Position numbers and translations under genes: made by a program. Below the pieces are notes generated by a model that was given only the letters and a program-made list of their open reading frames with translations, was not told the origin of the DNA and did not search any database. Below, in pieces: positions 26,561-35,274 of a stretch of DNA of 37,440 bases (positions within the stretch are counted from its first letter, which is position 1; each line of letters opens with the position of its first letter). This DNA comes from Egibacteraceae bacterium (GTDB lineage Bacteria; Actinomycetota; Nitriliruptoria; Euzebyales; Egibacteraceae), in the NCBI GenBank assembly GCA_030446745.1, contig JAUJMS010000005.1, positions 1 through 37,440 of the forward strand, read 5' to 3'.

Positions 26561-28687
26561 TCAGCCGCTTTCGAGTGCGGCGAGCCGTTGCTCGCCGTAC
26601 CGCCGGCGCACTTCGGCCGCCAGGGCGGGAGAGCCGGTGAGGTCGGGGTCGCTCGCGACGAGGTCGCGCGCGTCGTCGCGCGTCGCGGCGACCCACGCGG
26701 CGTCGCGCACCAACGTGGCGAGCTTGAGGTCCGGCAGGCCCGACTGGCGGGTGTCGAACAGGCTGCCCTCGCCGCGCAGGGCGAGGTCGGTCTCGGCGAG
26801 CGCGAAGCCGTCGGAGGTCGCGGCGACCGCGTCGAGCCGGGCGGTGGCGCCCTCCTCGCCGACGCGCGACGAGAACAGCACGCAGTAGCTGCGGGCGCTG
26901 CCCCGGCCGACGCGGCCACGCAGCTGGTGCAGCTGGCTGATGCCGAAGCGGTCCGCGTCCTCGATGACCATGACCGTCGCCTCGGGCACGTCGACGCCGA
27001 CCTCGATGACCGTCGTCGCGACGAGGATCTGCGCGTCGCCGGCGCGGAACGCGGCCATCGCCGCGTCGCGCTCGCCCGCGGCCAGCCGGCCGTGGACCAG
27101 GGCGACGGTGAGCTCGGGGAACACCTCGTCGGCCAGCCGGCGGTGGACCTGCTCGGCCGCGGCGACGTCGAGCGCCTCGGACTCCTCGACCAGCGGGCAG
27201 ACGACGTAGGCGCGCTCCCCCGCCGCGACGCGCTCGCGGATGAACGCGTAGAGGCGCTCGCGCCGCGGCGAGTCGCTCGGCAGGACCCGGGTGACGATTT
27301 CGTGGCGGCCAGGCGGCAGCTCGTCGAGCACCGTGACGTCGAGGTCGCCGTACAGCGTCAGCGCCAGCGAGCGCGGGATCGGCGTCGCGGTCATCACCAG
27401 GACGTCGGGGGTCCGCCCGTCGGCGCGCTTGTCGCGCAGCCGGGCACGGTGCTCGACGCCGAACCGGTGCTGCTCGTCGACGACGACGACACCGAGGTCG
27501 TCGAACACCACCGACTCCTCGAGCAGGGCGTGGGTGCCGACGACGAGCTGCACCGTGCCGACCGCCAGCTCGGCGAGCAGACCGCGACGGCGCTTGGCCG
27601 ACGTCGTGCCGGTGAGCAACGCCAGCCGCGGACCGTCGAGGACGTTGAGCCCGAGCGGCCCGAGCAGCGCCGTGAACGTCCGCTCGTGCTGCTCGGCGAG
27701 CACCTCGGTCGGTGCCATGAGCACCGCCTGGCGGCCGCAGTCCAGCGCGCACAGCATCGCCCACGCGGCGACGAGCGTCTTGCCGGCGCCGACGTCGCCC
27801 TGCAACAGCCGGTGCATGGGCTTTGCGACCGCGAGGTCGGCGCCCAGCTCCGCGAACGCGCGCCGCTGCGCGCCGGTCGGCGCGAACGGCAGGCGGTCCA
27901 CCAGCTGCTCGGCGAGGCCGCCGGGCACCGGCGCCTGCGCGAGCCCGACCGCGTCGGACTCCAACCGGTGGCGGCGGCGCTGCAGCCCGAGCTGCAGCGT
28001 GAGCAGCTCGTCGTAGACGAGGCGTTCGCGGGCCGCCGGCACCTGTGCCAGGTCACCGGGCCGGTGGATCGTGCGCACGGCGGTGTCGAGGTCGAGCAGG
28101 CCGCGGCGCCGGCGCAGCGCCTCGGGCAGCGGGTCGGCCAGCGGCGGCAGCACCGCGAGCGCTGCCGCGACGAAGCCGGCGATCCGCGGCGACGACAGCG
28201 CCTCGGTGGCGGGGTAGGTCGGCTGGATCCGGTCGACGTCGTCGACGACCTCGCCGGCGCCGAGGACGACGACCTTGGGGTTGCGCAGCTGCAGCGTCGA
28301 GCGGAACCGTTCCAGCGTGCCGCTGACCGCGACGCGCGTGCCGGCCCCGGTCTGGCGGGCGCGCCACTCCTGGTTGAAAAACGACGCCTCGACCGCGTCG
28401 CCGGCGTCGTCGACGACCCGCGCGGTGGCGATCGTCAGCTTGCGGCCGCGGGGGCGCACGACCCGCCACGACGCGACCGTGCCGACCACGGTCACCGGCT
28501 CGCCCACCGGCGCGGCGGCGACCGGCAGGTGCTCGCCCACGTCTCGGTACTTGCCCTGGTGGGGGTAGTGCTCGAGCAGGTCGCGGACCGTCGCGATCCC
28601 GAAGACCTCACGCAGCGTCGTCGCGGCGCGGCGGGTCACGCCCTCGACCTCGGACACGTCGGCGTCGAGCCAGGCATCCGCGTCCAT
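26561..28687 (-). CDS. recG: ATP-dependent DNA helicase RecG
   Basis: RecG remodels stalled forks and branched DNA. 708 residues, intact. The N-terminal part contains a helix-hairpin-like stretch (GVTRRAATTLREVFGI) and an OB-type wedge domain (about 60-150). Walker A GDVGAGKT is at 297-304, the DEQH box is at 404-407 in VVVDEQHRFGVEHR, motif III is VMTATPIPRSLALTLYG, and the C-terminal motifs include ATTVIEVGVDVPEATVMVIE and QLHQLRGRVGRG. ATG 28687 has a TAGACT box 9 nt upstream. It is the first gene of the operon that runs to the Fpg-like gene. Confidence 0.97.
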   Translation of the reverse strand: MDADAWLDADVSEVEGVTRRAATTLREVFGIATVRDLLEHYPHQGKYRDVGEHLPVAAAPVGEPVTVVGTVASWRVVRPRGRKLTIATARVVDDAGDAVEASFFNQEWRARQTGAGTRVAVSGTLERFRSTLQLRNPKVVVLGAGEVVDDVDRIQPTYPATEALSSPRIAGFVAAALAVLPPLADPLPEALRRRRGLLDLDTAVRTIHRPGDLAQVPAARERLVYDELLTLQLGLQRRRHRLESDAVGLAQAPVPGGLAEQLVDRLPFAPTGAQRRAFAELGADLAVAKPMHRLLQGDVGAGKTLVAAWAMLCALDCGRQAVLMAPTEVLAEQHERTFTALLGPLGLNVLDGPRLALLTGTTSAKRRRGLLAELAVGTVQLVVGTHALLEESVVFDDLGVVVVDEQHRFGVEHRARLRDKRADGRTPDVLVMTATPIPRSLALTLYGDLDVTVLDELPPGRHEIVTRVLPSDSPRRERLYAFIRERVAAGERAYVVCPLVEESEALDVAAAEQVHRRLADEVFPELTVALVHGRLAAGERDAAMAAFRAGDAQILVATTVIEVGVDVPEATVMVIEDADRFGISQLHQLRGRVGRGSARSYCVLFSSRVGEEGATARLDAVAATSDGFALAETDLALRGEGSLFDTRQSGLPDLKLATLVRDAAWVAATRDDARDLVASDPDLTGSPALAAEVRRRYGEQRLAALESG

Positions 28688-28702
28688 CGGCGCGGCAGTC
28701 TA
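28688..28702 (-). promoter_or_regulatory. -10 box close to recG start
   Basis: Minus-strand TAGACT (28702-28697) followed by 9 nt and the recG ATG. The leader would be at most about 2-3 nt. No ribosome binding site is visible. Confidence 0.45.
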
Positions 28703-28746
28703 TGGAACCGGTGGCGCGGCGCCGCGCCCGTTCACGAGGAGGAGCC

Positions 28747-29853
28747 ATGCTCACGATCCGCTCCATCGCCGACGGGCGCGTCATGACGGTGCCGCCCGAG
28801 CAGCTCGCCGCCCGGCTCGACGACCCGTCCGGCGTCCTGTGGGTCGACGTCGTCGACCCCGGACCCGGCGTCGGCGCGGTGCTGACGACCATGGGCGTCG
28901 ATCCATGGGTCGCCGAGGACGTCGCCGAGCCGGCGACCCACCCGAAGGCGGAGGCGCATCCCGACTACCTGTTCCTCGTCGTCAACGGCCTCGACCTCGA
29001 CGACGAGGGCGGCCGCTTCGAGATCTCCACGATCGAGCTGGACGTCGTGCTCGGCCGCCGTTGGCTCGTCACCTCCGCGCGCGAGCCGTTGGAGGTCTCG
29101 ACCGTCGCCGCCGCCGCGCTGGAACGTGACCCCGCCGTGGCGGCCACCCCCGCCGACGTGCTGCATCTGGTGCTCGACGCGATGGTCGACGAGTACGAGC
29201 CGTTCATCGACCGCTTCATCCCCGACCGGGTCGACGCCATCGAGAACGCGCTGTTCGACGGCTGCGCCGACGAGGCGATCCGCCGGGAGATCCATCTGCG
29301 CCGGCGCGACGTCCTGCGCCTCCAGCGGGTCACGACCCCGCAGGCGGCGGCCGTCCAGCGCCTCGCCGGCTTGGCGGGCGACGTGGCCCCTGGCCAACGC
29401 CACCTGTTCGAGGACATCGCGGGGCGCCTGGCGTACGTCGCGGCCCAGACCGAGTCGCTGCGGGTGCAGCTCGACACCGCGTTCGACCACTACCAGTCCA
29501 CGGTGGCCAACGCGCAGAACGAGGTGATGAAGGTGTTGACGATGGTCTCGGCGATCCTGCTGCCGATCACCGTCGTCGCCGGCGTGTACGGCATGAACTT
29601 CCGCTTCATGCCGGAGCTGGACGAACCCTGGGGCTACCCGGTCGCGCTCGCCGTCATGGCGGCGATCGTCGTCGTCGGCCTCGTCGTGTTCCGGATCAAG
29701 GGCTGGATCGGCGGTCACGGACGGACCCGTCGCGTCGCGCGCACCCTGCAGGTGGGCGCCGGCAAGGTGCTGCGCACCCCGGCGCTCGGCGCGCGGATCG
29801 TCGGCCGCGCCGGGATGGGCGTCGCGTCGAGTTGGCGGCTGCCGCGGTCCTGA
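28747..29853 (+). CDS. corA: CorA-family magnesium/cobalt transport protein
   Basis: A 368-residue divalent-cation channel. ATG 28747 is preceded by GAGGAGGAGCC, a strong ribosome binding site. A large cytoplasmic domain (with VLHLVLDAMVDEYEPFIDRF and REIHLRRRDVLRLQRV) is followed by the stalk helix and two C-terminal membrane helices: MVSAILLPITVVAGVYGMNF, containing the GMN selectivity motif, and LAVMAAIVVVGLVVFRIKG. A basic tail of about 45 residues after the last helix is longer than in the classical protein. Intact and divergent from recG. Confidence 0.93.
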   Translation: MLTIRSIADGRVMTVPPEQLAARLDDPSGVLWVDVVDPGPGVGAVLTTMGVDPWVAEDVAEPATHPKAEAHPDYLFLVVNGLDLDDEGGRFEISTIELDVVLGRRWLVTSAREPLEVSTVAAAALERDPAVAATPADVLHLVLDAMVDEYEPFIDRFIPDRVDAIENALFDGCADEAIRREIHLRRRDVLRLQRVTTPQAAAVQRLAGLAGDVAPGQRHLFEDIAGRLAYVAAQTESLRVQLDTAFDHYQSTVANAQNEVMKVLTMVSAILLPITVVAGVYGMNFRFMPELDEPWGYPVALAVMAAIVVVGLVVFRIKGWIGGHGRTRRVARTLQVGAGKVLRTPALGARIVGRAGMGVASSWRLPRS

Positions 29854-29912
29854 GCGGGGGCTGAACGGCTGGGGCGCTCGGACGCACGTGTGCGGGGTGT
29901 GGGGCGCCTTGC

Positions 29913-29925
29913 TAGCCTTGCCGCC
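29913..29925 (+). promoter_or_regulatory. Leaderless-type -10 for rpmB
   Basis: TAGCCT at 29913-29918, 7 nt, then ATG 29926. No Shine-Dalgarno sequence is present in the gap. Confidence 0.5.
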
Positions 29926-30129
29926 ATGTCCGCCGTCTGTGAGGTCTGCGCGAAGAAGCCGACCTTCAACTACCAGGTCAGCTTCTCCCACCGCCGGACG
30001 CGTCGGCGGTGGAACCCCAACATCCAGCGCATCCGCATCTGGGACAACGGCGGGACGCGCCGCGCCAACGTGTGCACCTCCTGCATGAAGGCCGGCAAGG
30101 TGCAGCGCCCACCGCAGCGGTCGGCGTAG
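29926..30129 (+). CDS. rpmB: 50S ribosomal protein L28
   Basis: 67 residues: [20 protein letters not shown], then [18 protein letters not shown], and a C-terminal [10 protein letters not shown]. The two CxxC pairs (CEVC, CTSC) mark the zinc-binding form. It is a single gene with its own promoter, convergent with thiD. Confidence 0.95.
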   Translation: MSAVCEVCAKKPTFNYQVSFSHRRTRRRWNPNIQRIRIWDNGGTRRANVCTSCMKAGKVQRPPQRSA

Positions 30130-30152
30130 CGCCCGGCGTCACGCCGGAGCGC
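30129..30152. terminator. Hairpin between rpmB and thiD
   Basis: GCGC plus CCGGCG (30129-30138) pairs with CGCCGG (30142-30147) and GCGC (30149-30152), with one bulged A at 30148. The 3-nt loop, 30139-30141, is the stop codon of thiD on the minus strand. Likely bidirectional. Confidence 0.55.
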
Positions 30153-30939
30153 GCCGGCGCCAGCCGTGGTCGACCGGACCGATCCCGCGGCCAAGGCGCA
30201 CCCCGTGGCGGATCGCGCCAGTGACGTAGTCCTTGGCGGAGCGCACCGCGGTGACGACGTCCTCGCCGTGCGCAAGGTGGGCGGCGATCGCCGACGCGAG
30301 CGTGCAGCCGGTCCCGTGCGTGTCGGCGGTCTCTGAACGCGGCGCCGTGACGACCACCTCGGTCTGGCCGTCGAACAGCAGGTCGACGGCGTCGTCGCCT
30401 TCGAGGTGACCGCCCTTGACGAGCACCCAGCGTGGGCCGAGCGCCTTCATCGCCTCGGCGGCGGGTCGCAGGTCGGCGCGGGTACGCACGGTCACGCCGC
30501 TCAGGATCTCGACCTCACCGAGGTTCGGCGTGACGACGGTCGCCAGCGGCAGGATCCGCCGGCGCAGGGACTCGACGGCGTCCGGCCGCAGCAGCGGGTC
30601 GCCGTGCTTCGACGCGCACACTGGGTCGACGACGACGCGGTCCAGCCCGAGCGCCGCGATGCCGTCGGCGACGGCGTCGATCAGCGGGGCGCTGGACAGC
30701 ATGCCGGTCTTGACGACGTCGACGCCGATGTCGGTGACGACCGCGTCGAGCTGCGCGCGGACGAACGCGGGCGGCACCTCGTGGACGCCGTGGACGCCGA
30801 CGGTGTTCTGCGCCGTGAGCGCCGTCAGCACCGTCATGCCGAAGACGTCCAGCTCCTGGAAGGTCTTGAGGTCGGCCTGGATCCCGGCGCCCCCGCCGGA
30901 GTCCGAGCCCGCGATCGTCAGCACGCGCGGCAGGGTCAC
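30139..30939 (-). CDS. thiD: Hydroxymethylpyrimidine/phosphomethylpyrimidine kinase
   Basis: ThiD phosphorylates HMP and HMP-P for thiamine synthesis. 266 residues. The GTG at 30939 overlaps the thiL stop (GTGA). Motifs: [54 protein letters not shown] and, at the active site, [19 protein letters not shown]. Intact, ribokinase fold. Confidence 0.95.
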   Translation of the reverse strand: MTLPRVLTIAGSDSGGGAGIQADLKTFQELDVFGMTVLTALTAQNTVGVHGVHEVPPAFVRAQLDAVVTDIGVDVVKTGMLSSAPLIDAVADGIAALGLDRVVVDPVCASKHGDPLLRPDAVESLRRRILPLATVVTPNLGEVEILSGVTVRTRADLRPAAEAMKALGPRWVLVKGGHLEGDDAVDLLFDGQTEVVVTAPRSETADTHGTGCTLASAIAAHLAHGEDVVTAVRSAKDYVTGAIRHGVRLGRGIGPVDHGWRRRAPA

Positions 30940-31907
30940 GAGGCGTCCTTGCGGTAATGGTCCCAGCCGAGGCCGGACAGGTCGCGGCGGCTGCCGTCGG
31001 GCAGCGACAGCACGGGGGAGGCGGGGGGATCGACGACGCGGCCGACGACGGTCGCGCCCGCGGCGACCGCGGCGTCCACGGACGCCGGCGGCATGGCGGC
31101 GAGCAGCGCGTAGTCGTCGCCACCGCCGCACACGAAGTCCAGCGGGTCACGGCCGAGCGCGGCGGCGGCCTCGGCGACGCCCGCAGCGACCGGCAGCGCG
31201 GCCGCGTCGACGACCGCGCCGACGCCCGAGGCGGTGCACACGTGCCCGAGGTCGGCGCCCAGCCCGTCGGACACGTCGATCATCGCGGTCGCTCCCGCGT
31301 CGGCCAGCGCCCGGCCCGCCGCCACGTGCGCCTCGGGTCGGCGGTGCAGCGCCAGCAGGGGCCCGTCGGGTGGGACGCCGGCGCGCACCTGCGCGAGGGC
31401 GGCGGCGGGCGCGCCGAGCTGGCCGACGACGACGAGCACGTCGCCGGGGCGCGCGCCGCCGCGGCGCACCGCGCGGTCAGGGTCGACGTCGCCGAGCACG
31501 GTGACCGACACCGCGAGCGCCCCGGCGTCGACGGTGTCGCCGCCGACCAGCCGCAGCCCCCAGCGCCGGCACGCCGCGTCCATGCCGCGGTACAGCGACT
31601 CGACGTCGGCGGCCGGCATCCCGGCGGGGCGGCACAGCCCGACCACCGCCACGGTCGGCGCGGCGCCCATCGCCGCCAGGTCGCTGCAGTTGACCGCCAC
31701 CGCCTTCCAGCCGACGTCCTCCAGCGACGACACGTCGCGGCGGAAGTGCACGTCGTCGACGAGCACGTCCACCGCGATGCACACCCCCCGACCGCCCACC
31801 TCGAGCACCGCCGCGTCGTCGCCGTGCCCGACGACGAGATCCTCCCCCGCCGCCGACAGGAACGGCGCGAGGCGCGCGATGAGCCCGAACTCGCCCTCGC
31901 TGGTCAT
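30936..31907 (-). CDS. thiL: Thiamine-monophosphate kinase
   Basis: ThiL makes thiamine diphosphate from thiamine monophosphate. The start [17 protein letters not shown] at ATG 31907 fits both the family and a CATACT box 7 nt upstream; 323 residues. Motifs: [62 protein letters not shown] and [10 protein letters not shown]. Coupled to thiD. Confidence 0.95.
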   Translation of the reverse strand: MTSEGEFGLIARLAPFLSAAGEDLVVGHGDDAAVLEVGGRGVCIAVDVLVDDVHFRRDVSSLEDVGWKAVAVNCSDLAAMGAAPTVAVVGLCRPAGMPAADVESLYRGMDAACRRWGLRLVGGDTVDAGALAVSVTVLGDVDPDRAVRRGGARPGDVLVVVGQLGAPAAALAQVRAGVPPDGPLLALHRRPEAHVAAGRALADAGATAMIDVSDGLGADLGHVCTASGVGAVVDAAALPVAAGVAEAAAALGRDPLDFVCGGGDDYALLAAMPPASVDAAVAAGATVVGRVVDPPASPVLSLPDGSRRDLSGLGWDHYRKDAS

Positions 31908-31920
31908 GGGCGCGAGTATG
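31908..31920 (-). promoter_or_regulatory. Leaderless-type -10 for thiL
   Basis: Minus-strand CATACT (31920-31915), 7 nt, then ATG 31907. One mismatch to the TAnnnT pattern at the first base. Confidence 0.4.
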
Positions 31921-31962
31921 GCGGCCCGCGCAACTCGGCCACCCTCTCGTAAAGGACGGCAC

Positions 31963-32196
31963 ATGGTCTCGGCGTACATCCTCATCCTCACCGAGGTCGG
32001 CAAGGCGGCGCAGGTCGCGTCGGCCGTGGCCGGCATCCCCGGGGTGGAGGCGGCCGAGGACGTCACCGGACCCTACGACGTGATCGTGCGCGCGACGGCG
32101 AACGACATGGACGAGCTCGGGCGCCTCGTCGTGGCGAGAATCCAAGCGATCGAGGGGATCGACCGGACCCTGACCTGCCCCGTCGTGCACCTTTGA
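31963..32196 (+). CDS. Stand-alone Lrp/AsnC ligand-binding (RAM) domain protein
   Basis: 77 residues starting MVSAYILILTEVGKAAQVAS, with AAAGGA upstream of ATG 31963. The whole protein is one ACT-like RAM domain (GIPGVEAAEDVTGPYDVIVR, ARIQAIEGIDRTLTCPVV) with no DNA-binding helix-turn-helix. Such single-domain proteins are thought to sense small molecules or to modulate Lrp-type regulators. Divergent from thiL and convergent with ddl. No target is visible. Confidence 0.88.
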   Translation: MVSAYILILTEVGKAAQVASAVAGIPGVEAAEDVTGPYDVIVRATANDMDELGRLVVARIQAIEGIDRTLTCPVVHL

Positions 32197-32212
32197 CGAG
32201 GCCTTTGCGTCA
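32194..32212. terminator. Inverted repeat carrying both stop codons
   Basis: TGACG (32194-32198) and CGTCA (32208-32212) flank a 9-nt loop. The outer bases are the TGA of the RAM-domain gene (plus) and the TGA of ddl (minus). The short stem gives only modest support as a terminator. Confidence 0.35.
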
Positions 32213-33328
32213 GGGCGAGTAGCGGCTGTCGGCCGCGGCCGCGGCGAACGCGAGCTCGAGGAGCCGGTCGATCAGCTGCGGATACGTCACACCCGCGCAC
32301 TGCCAGACGTAGGGGAACATCGACGCCGGCGTGAACCCCGGGATGGTGTTGATCTCGTTGACCAGCACGTCGCCGGTGCGCTCGACGTAGAACAGGTCCA
32401 CCCGCGACATGCCGCGCGCCCCGATGGCGACGTACGCCTCCTTCGCGTAGGCCATGCAGCGTCGCGCCACCTCCTCGGGCACGTCGGCGGGACAGCGCAG
32501 CTCCAGCGACGCGTCGAGGTACTTGCCGTCGAAGTCGTAGAACTCGTGCGTCGTCGCGACCTCGCCGGGCGGCGTCACGACGACCTCCGGCTCGCTGTTG
32601 CCGAGGACGCCGCACTCCAGCTCGCGCGCCTCCGTCACCGCCTGCTCGACGATCACGACACGGTCGTAGGCCAACGCCTCCTCGACTCCGGCGACGAGGT
32701 CGTCGCGGTCCCGGCAGCGCCGGATGCCGATCGACGACCCTTGGCGGGCCGGCTTGGTGAACAGCGGGTACGCCAGGGCCGACTCGACGTCGGCGCCGGC
32801 CGCCGCGCGGTCGGTCTCCCACGCCGAGCGGCGCAGCGCCCGGTAGGGCACGTGCGGCAAGCCGCGCGCCGTGAACACGTTTTTCATCTGCCGCTTGTCG
32901 ATGCCCACCGCCGACGACGCGACGTCCGCGCCGACGTAGGGGATGCCGTGCGAGGCGAGCAGCCCCTGCACGGTCCCGTCCTCGCCGTAGGGCCCGTGCA
33001 GCACGGGAAAGCAGACGTCGACCGGTCCGAGCTCGTCGCCGGCGAACGAGTCGACGAAGCGCACGAGTCGCGGACCCTTGCGAGTCTGGACCAACGCCAC
33101 GGTGTCGCCGTCGTCGGGCACGCTGGGCAGCACGCCAGCCGGCGTGTCGACGACGCCGTCGACCAGCGTCCAACGGCCCTCGCGCGTGATGCCGACGGTG
33201 GTGACGAGGTAGCGCTCGCGGTCGAGCGCCGCGAGCACCGAACGCGCCGACAGGCACGACACCTCGTGCTCGGCCGAACGTCCGCCGAACAGCACGAGGA
33301 CGCGCACCCGCTCGTTGCTCGCCGTCAT
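32210..33328 (-). CDS. ddl: D-alanine--D-alanine ligase
   Basis: An ATP-grasp ligase making the D-Ala-D-Ala dipeptide for peptidoglycan. 372 residues. ATG 33328 overlaps the gpsA stop. Motifs: VLFGGRSAEHEVSCLSARSV, VLHGPYGEDGTVQGLL, FTKPARQGSSIGI, TTHEFYDFDGKYLD and DVLVNEINTIPGFTPASMFP. The KY pair of the specificity loop is kept, which argues for D-Ala-D-Ala rather than D-Ala-D-lactate. Intact. Confidence 0.95.
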   Translation of the reverse strand: MTASNERVRVLVLFGGRSAEHEVSCLSARSVLAALDRERYLVTTVGITREGRWTLVDGVVDTPAGVLPSVPDDGDTVALVQTRKGPRLVRFVDSFAGDELGPVDVCFPVLHGPYGEDGTVQGLLASHGIPYVGADVASSAVGIDKRQMKNVFTARGLPHVPYRALRRSAWETDRAAAGADVESALAYPLFTKPARQGSSIGIRRCRDRDDLVAGVEEALAYDRVVIVEQAVTEARELECGVLGNSEPEVVVTPPGEVATTHEFYDFDGKYLDASLELRCPADVPEEVARRCMAYAKEAYVAIGARGMSRVDLFYVERTGDVLVNEINTIPGFTPASMFPYVWQCAGVTYPQLIDRLLELAFAAAAADSRYSP

Positions 33329-34341
33329 CGCGCCTCCAGTCCGTGGAACTCGCGCTTCGGTTCTCGCGCCATCAGCGCGCGCACCATGTCGCGGGGGTCG
33401 AGCCCCTCGTGTACGACCTTGACGACGTGTTCGACGATCGGCATCTCGACGCCGTGCTCCGCGGCGATGGCCAGCAGCGCCTTCGACGACTTCACGCCCT
33501 CGGCGACCATGTTCATCTCGGCGACGATCGCGTCGAGCGACCGACCCTTGCCGAGCTGCTCGCCGACGTGGCGGTTGCGCGACTGCGGGCTCATGCACGT
33601 CGCGACGAGGTCGCCCATCCCCGCCAGGCCGGAGAAGGTCAGCGGGTTGCCGCCCTGCGCGACGCCGAGCCGGGTCATCTCCGCCAGCCCGCGGGTGATC
33701 AGCATGGCCTTGGAGTTGTCGCCGAAGCCCATCCCGCCGGCCATGCCCGCCGCGATCGCGATCGCGTTCTTCACCGCGCCGCCCAGCTCGACGCCGACGA
33801 CGTCGGGGTTGGTGTAGACCCGGAAGTACGGCGTGTGGCACATCGCCTGGACGCGTTGGACCACCTGCGACTCGGGTCCCGCGGCGACGGTGCCGCCTGG
33901 CAGTCGCCGGGCGCACTCGCGGGCGAGGTTGGGCCCGGACACGACGACGACCCGGCTGTGCGGCACGTCGAGCACCGCGCGCACGACCTGGCTCGCCCGC
34001 TTGCGGGTGCCCAGCTCGATGCCCTTGATCAGACTGACGAACGTCGCGTCGCGCGGGATGTCACCAGCCCATGCCGTGAGGCTGTCGCGCAAGGCGTGGC
34101 TCGGGACGGCGAGGACGACGACCTCCGCGCCGGCGAGCGCCTCCGTCGGGTCGGCGGTGGCCCGCATCGTCTCGTTCAACGCCGTGTCGCCGAGGTAGTC
34201 GGGGTTGCGGTGGTCGACGGTGACCGCCTTGGCGATCTCCTCGCGCCGGGCCCACAGCACGACGTCCTCGCCGGCGTCCGCGCACAGCATCGCGTACGCC
34301 GTGCCCCACGACCCCGCCCCCATGACCGCGACCTTGCCCAT
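33325..34341 (-). CDS. gpsA: NAD(P)-dependent glycerol-3-phosphate dehydrogenase
   Basis: GpsA supplies sn-glycerol-3-phosphate for phospholipids. There are two ATGs (34347 and 34341). GAGAGG directly abuts the first, leaving a 6-nt gap to the second, so 34341 (MGKVAVMGAGSWGTAYAMLC) is the better start. Motifs: Rossmann GAGSWGTA, SLIKGIELGT, VVSGPNLARE, GVELGGAVKNAIAIAAGMA, GLAGMGDLVATC and SRNRHVGEQLGKG. 338 residues, intact. It heads an operon with ddl. Confidence 0.95.
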   Translation of the reverse strand: MGKVAVMGAGSWGTAYAMLCADAGEDVVLWARREEIAKAVTVDHRNPDYLGDTALNETMRATADPTEALAGAEVVVLAVPSHALRDSLTAWAGDIPRDATFVSLIKGIELGTRKRASQVVRAVLDVPHSRVVVVSGPNLARECARRLPGGTVAAGPESQVVQRVQAMCHTPYFRVYTNPDVVGVELGGAVKNAIAIAAGMAGGMGFGDNSKAMLITRGLAEMTRLGVAQGGNPLTFSGLAGMGDLVATCMSPQSRNRHVGEQLGKGRSLDAIVAEMNMVAEGVKSSKALLAIAAEHGVEMPIVEHVVKVVHEGLDPRDMVRALMAREPKREFHGLEAR

Positions 34342-34370
34342 CGACATCCTCTCGCACGGTCGGCCGGTCG

Positions 34371-34376
34371 AGTCTA
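34371..34376 (-). promoter_or_regulatory. Candidate -10 for gpsA
   Basis: Minus-strand TAGACT lies about 30 nt upstream of ATG 34341, just left of the 24-bp palindrome. It shares the control region with cofC. Confidence 0.4.
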
Positions 34377-34380
34377 CGCA

Positions 34381-34404
34381 CGAGGGGCGGGCGCCCGCCC
34401 CTCG
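34381..34404. repeat. Perfect 24-bp palindrome between gpsA and cofC
   Basis: The half-site CGAGGGGCGGGC is followed directly by its exact reverse complement. It fills the space between the divergent -10 boxes at 34371-34376 (minus) and 34406-34411 (plus), where both -35 regions would lie. A dimeric regulator's operator or a cruciform-forming element is plausible. A terminator is unlikely, since both flanking genes point away from it. Confidence 0.6.
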
Positions 34405-34405
34405 C

Positions 34406-34419
34406 TACAGTCCCCCGGG
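34406..34419 (+). promoter_or_regulatory. Leaderless-type -10 for cofC
   Basis: TACAGT at 34406-34411, 8 nt, then ATG 34420. There is no ribosome binding site. The palindrome ends 1 bp upstream of the box. Confidence 0.5.
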
Positions 34420-35037
34420 ATGCCCGTCACCGCAATTGTGCCGCTCAAGGCGCTGAATGCCGCGAAGACCCGCCTGGCCGACGCCGTCGACGCGGAAGGC
34501 CGGCGCGAGGTGGTGGCCGCGATGCTGGCCCGCGTGCTGACGGCGTGCCGGAACTGCCCCCGGATCGGCGACGTGCTGCTCGTCGTGGGCGACGCCGCGG
34601 GCGCCGCGCTCGGACGTGAGCTGGCAACCGACGTCCTCGTCGTGGCGCAGCCGGGTCTTGCTGTCGCGATGGCAGCCGCCGACGCCGTGACGCGGGGTGC
34701 CGCGGCGACGCTCGTCGTGGCGGCCGACCTACCGCTGGCGACCGGCGAGGATCTCACCGCCGTGTGCGACGCGGCGGGCGCGGCCGACCCGGCCGTCGTC
34801 GTCGCGCCGACCACCGACGGTGGGACCGCGGCACTGCTGCGCCGGCCCGCCGCGGTCGTGGCGACCGCGTACGGTCCGCAGTCGGCCGCCGCGCACATGC
34901 GCCTGGCCGCCGCGGCGGGCGTGCCAGCCGTGTCGCTGCACTGCCCCAACCTCGCGCTCGACGTCGACACGCCGGACCACTTGCGCGCCGCGGTGGCGGC
35001 GGGTCTGGGCGTCGGCGTAGGCTCGCGAGCCACCTGA
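34420..35037 (+). CDS. cofC: 2-phospho-L-lactate/phosphoenolpyruvate guanylyltransferase (F420 biosynthesis)
   Basis: CofC/FbiD activates phospholactate or PEP with GTP in coenzyme F420 synthesis. 205 residues. MPVTAIVPLKALNAAKTRLA has the KTRL nucleotide-binding element. Other family blocks are LVVAADLPLATGEDL, VVVAPTTDGGTAALL and YGPQSAAAHMRLAAAAG, ending CPNLALDVDTPDHLRAAV. Presence of the gene implies the organism makes F420. Intact. No other F420 gene is in the window. Confidence 0.9.
   Translation: MPVTAIVPLKALNAAKTRLADAVDAEGRREVVAAMLARVLTACRNCPRIGDVLLVVGDAAGAALGRELATDVLVVAQPGLAVAMAAADAVTRGAAATLVVAADLPLATGEDLTAVCDAAGAADPAVVVAPTTDGGTAALLRRPAAVVATAYGPQSAAAHMRLAAAAGVPAVSLHCPNLALDVDTPDHLRAAVAAGLGVGVGSRAT
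35018..35023 (+). promoter_or_regulatory. Candidate -10 for the cold-shock-like gene
   Basis: TAGGCT inside the 3' end of cofC, 32 nt before ATG 35056. It overlaps the 12-bp palindrome GGCTCGCGAGCC (35020-35031). Weak without a -35. Confidence 0.25.
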
Positions 35038-35055
35038 CGTCGCACAGGAGCGGGC

Positions 35056-35262
35056 ATGCCGCAGGGCACGGTGAAGTACTTCGACCCGGAGACCAACACC
35101 GGCACGGTGCTGCTCGACAACCAGGACGAGCTGCCCGTCGACGCGGAGACGTTCGCAGCGTCCGGGCTGATCGAGCTGCGGCTCGGGCAGCGCGTGCGCT
35201 TCGAGATCGAGGGCGCCGGCGACGGTCGCCGCGTCCGCGCGCTGAACCTCGTCAGCTTCTGA
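35056..35262 (+). CDS. Cold-shock-domain protein, divergent actinobacterial type
   Basis: 68 residues beginning MPQGTVKYFDPETNTGTVLL, with AGGAG upstream. The five-stranded cold-shock fold is recognisable (GTVKYFDPETNTGTVLLDNQ, then LGQRVRFEIEGAGDGRRVRA). The RNP1 aromatic motif KGFGFI is replaced by TNTGTVLL, so nucleic-acid stacking residues are reduced. RNA chaperone function is therefore less sure than for CspA. Confidence 0.85.
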   Translation: MPQGTVKYFDPETNTGTVLLDNQDELPVDAETFAASGLIELRLGQRVRFEIEGAGDGRRVRALNLVSF

Positions 35263-35274
35263 GCCGCGCCCGGG

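Noticed and set aside
26588-28786. Long plus-strand open frame opposite recG
   Set aside because: RecG on the minus strand has all helicase motifs; the antisense frame shows none.
34381-34404. Transcription terminator
   Set aside because: The two flanking genes diverge from this spot, so nothing ends here; an operator or structural role fits better.
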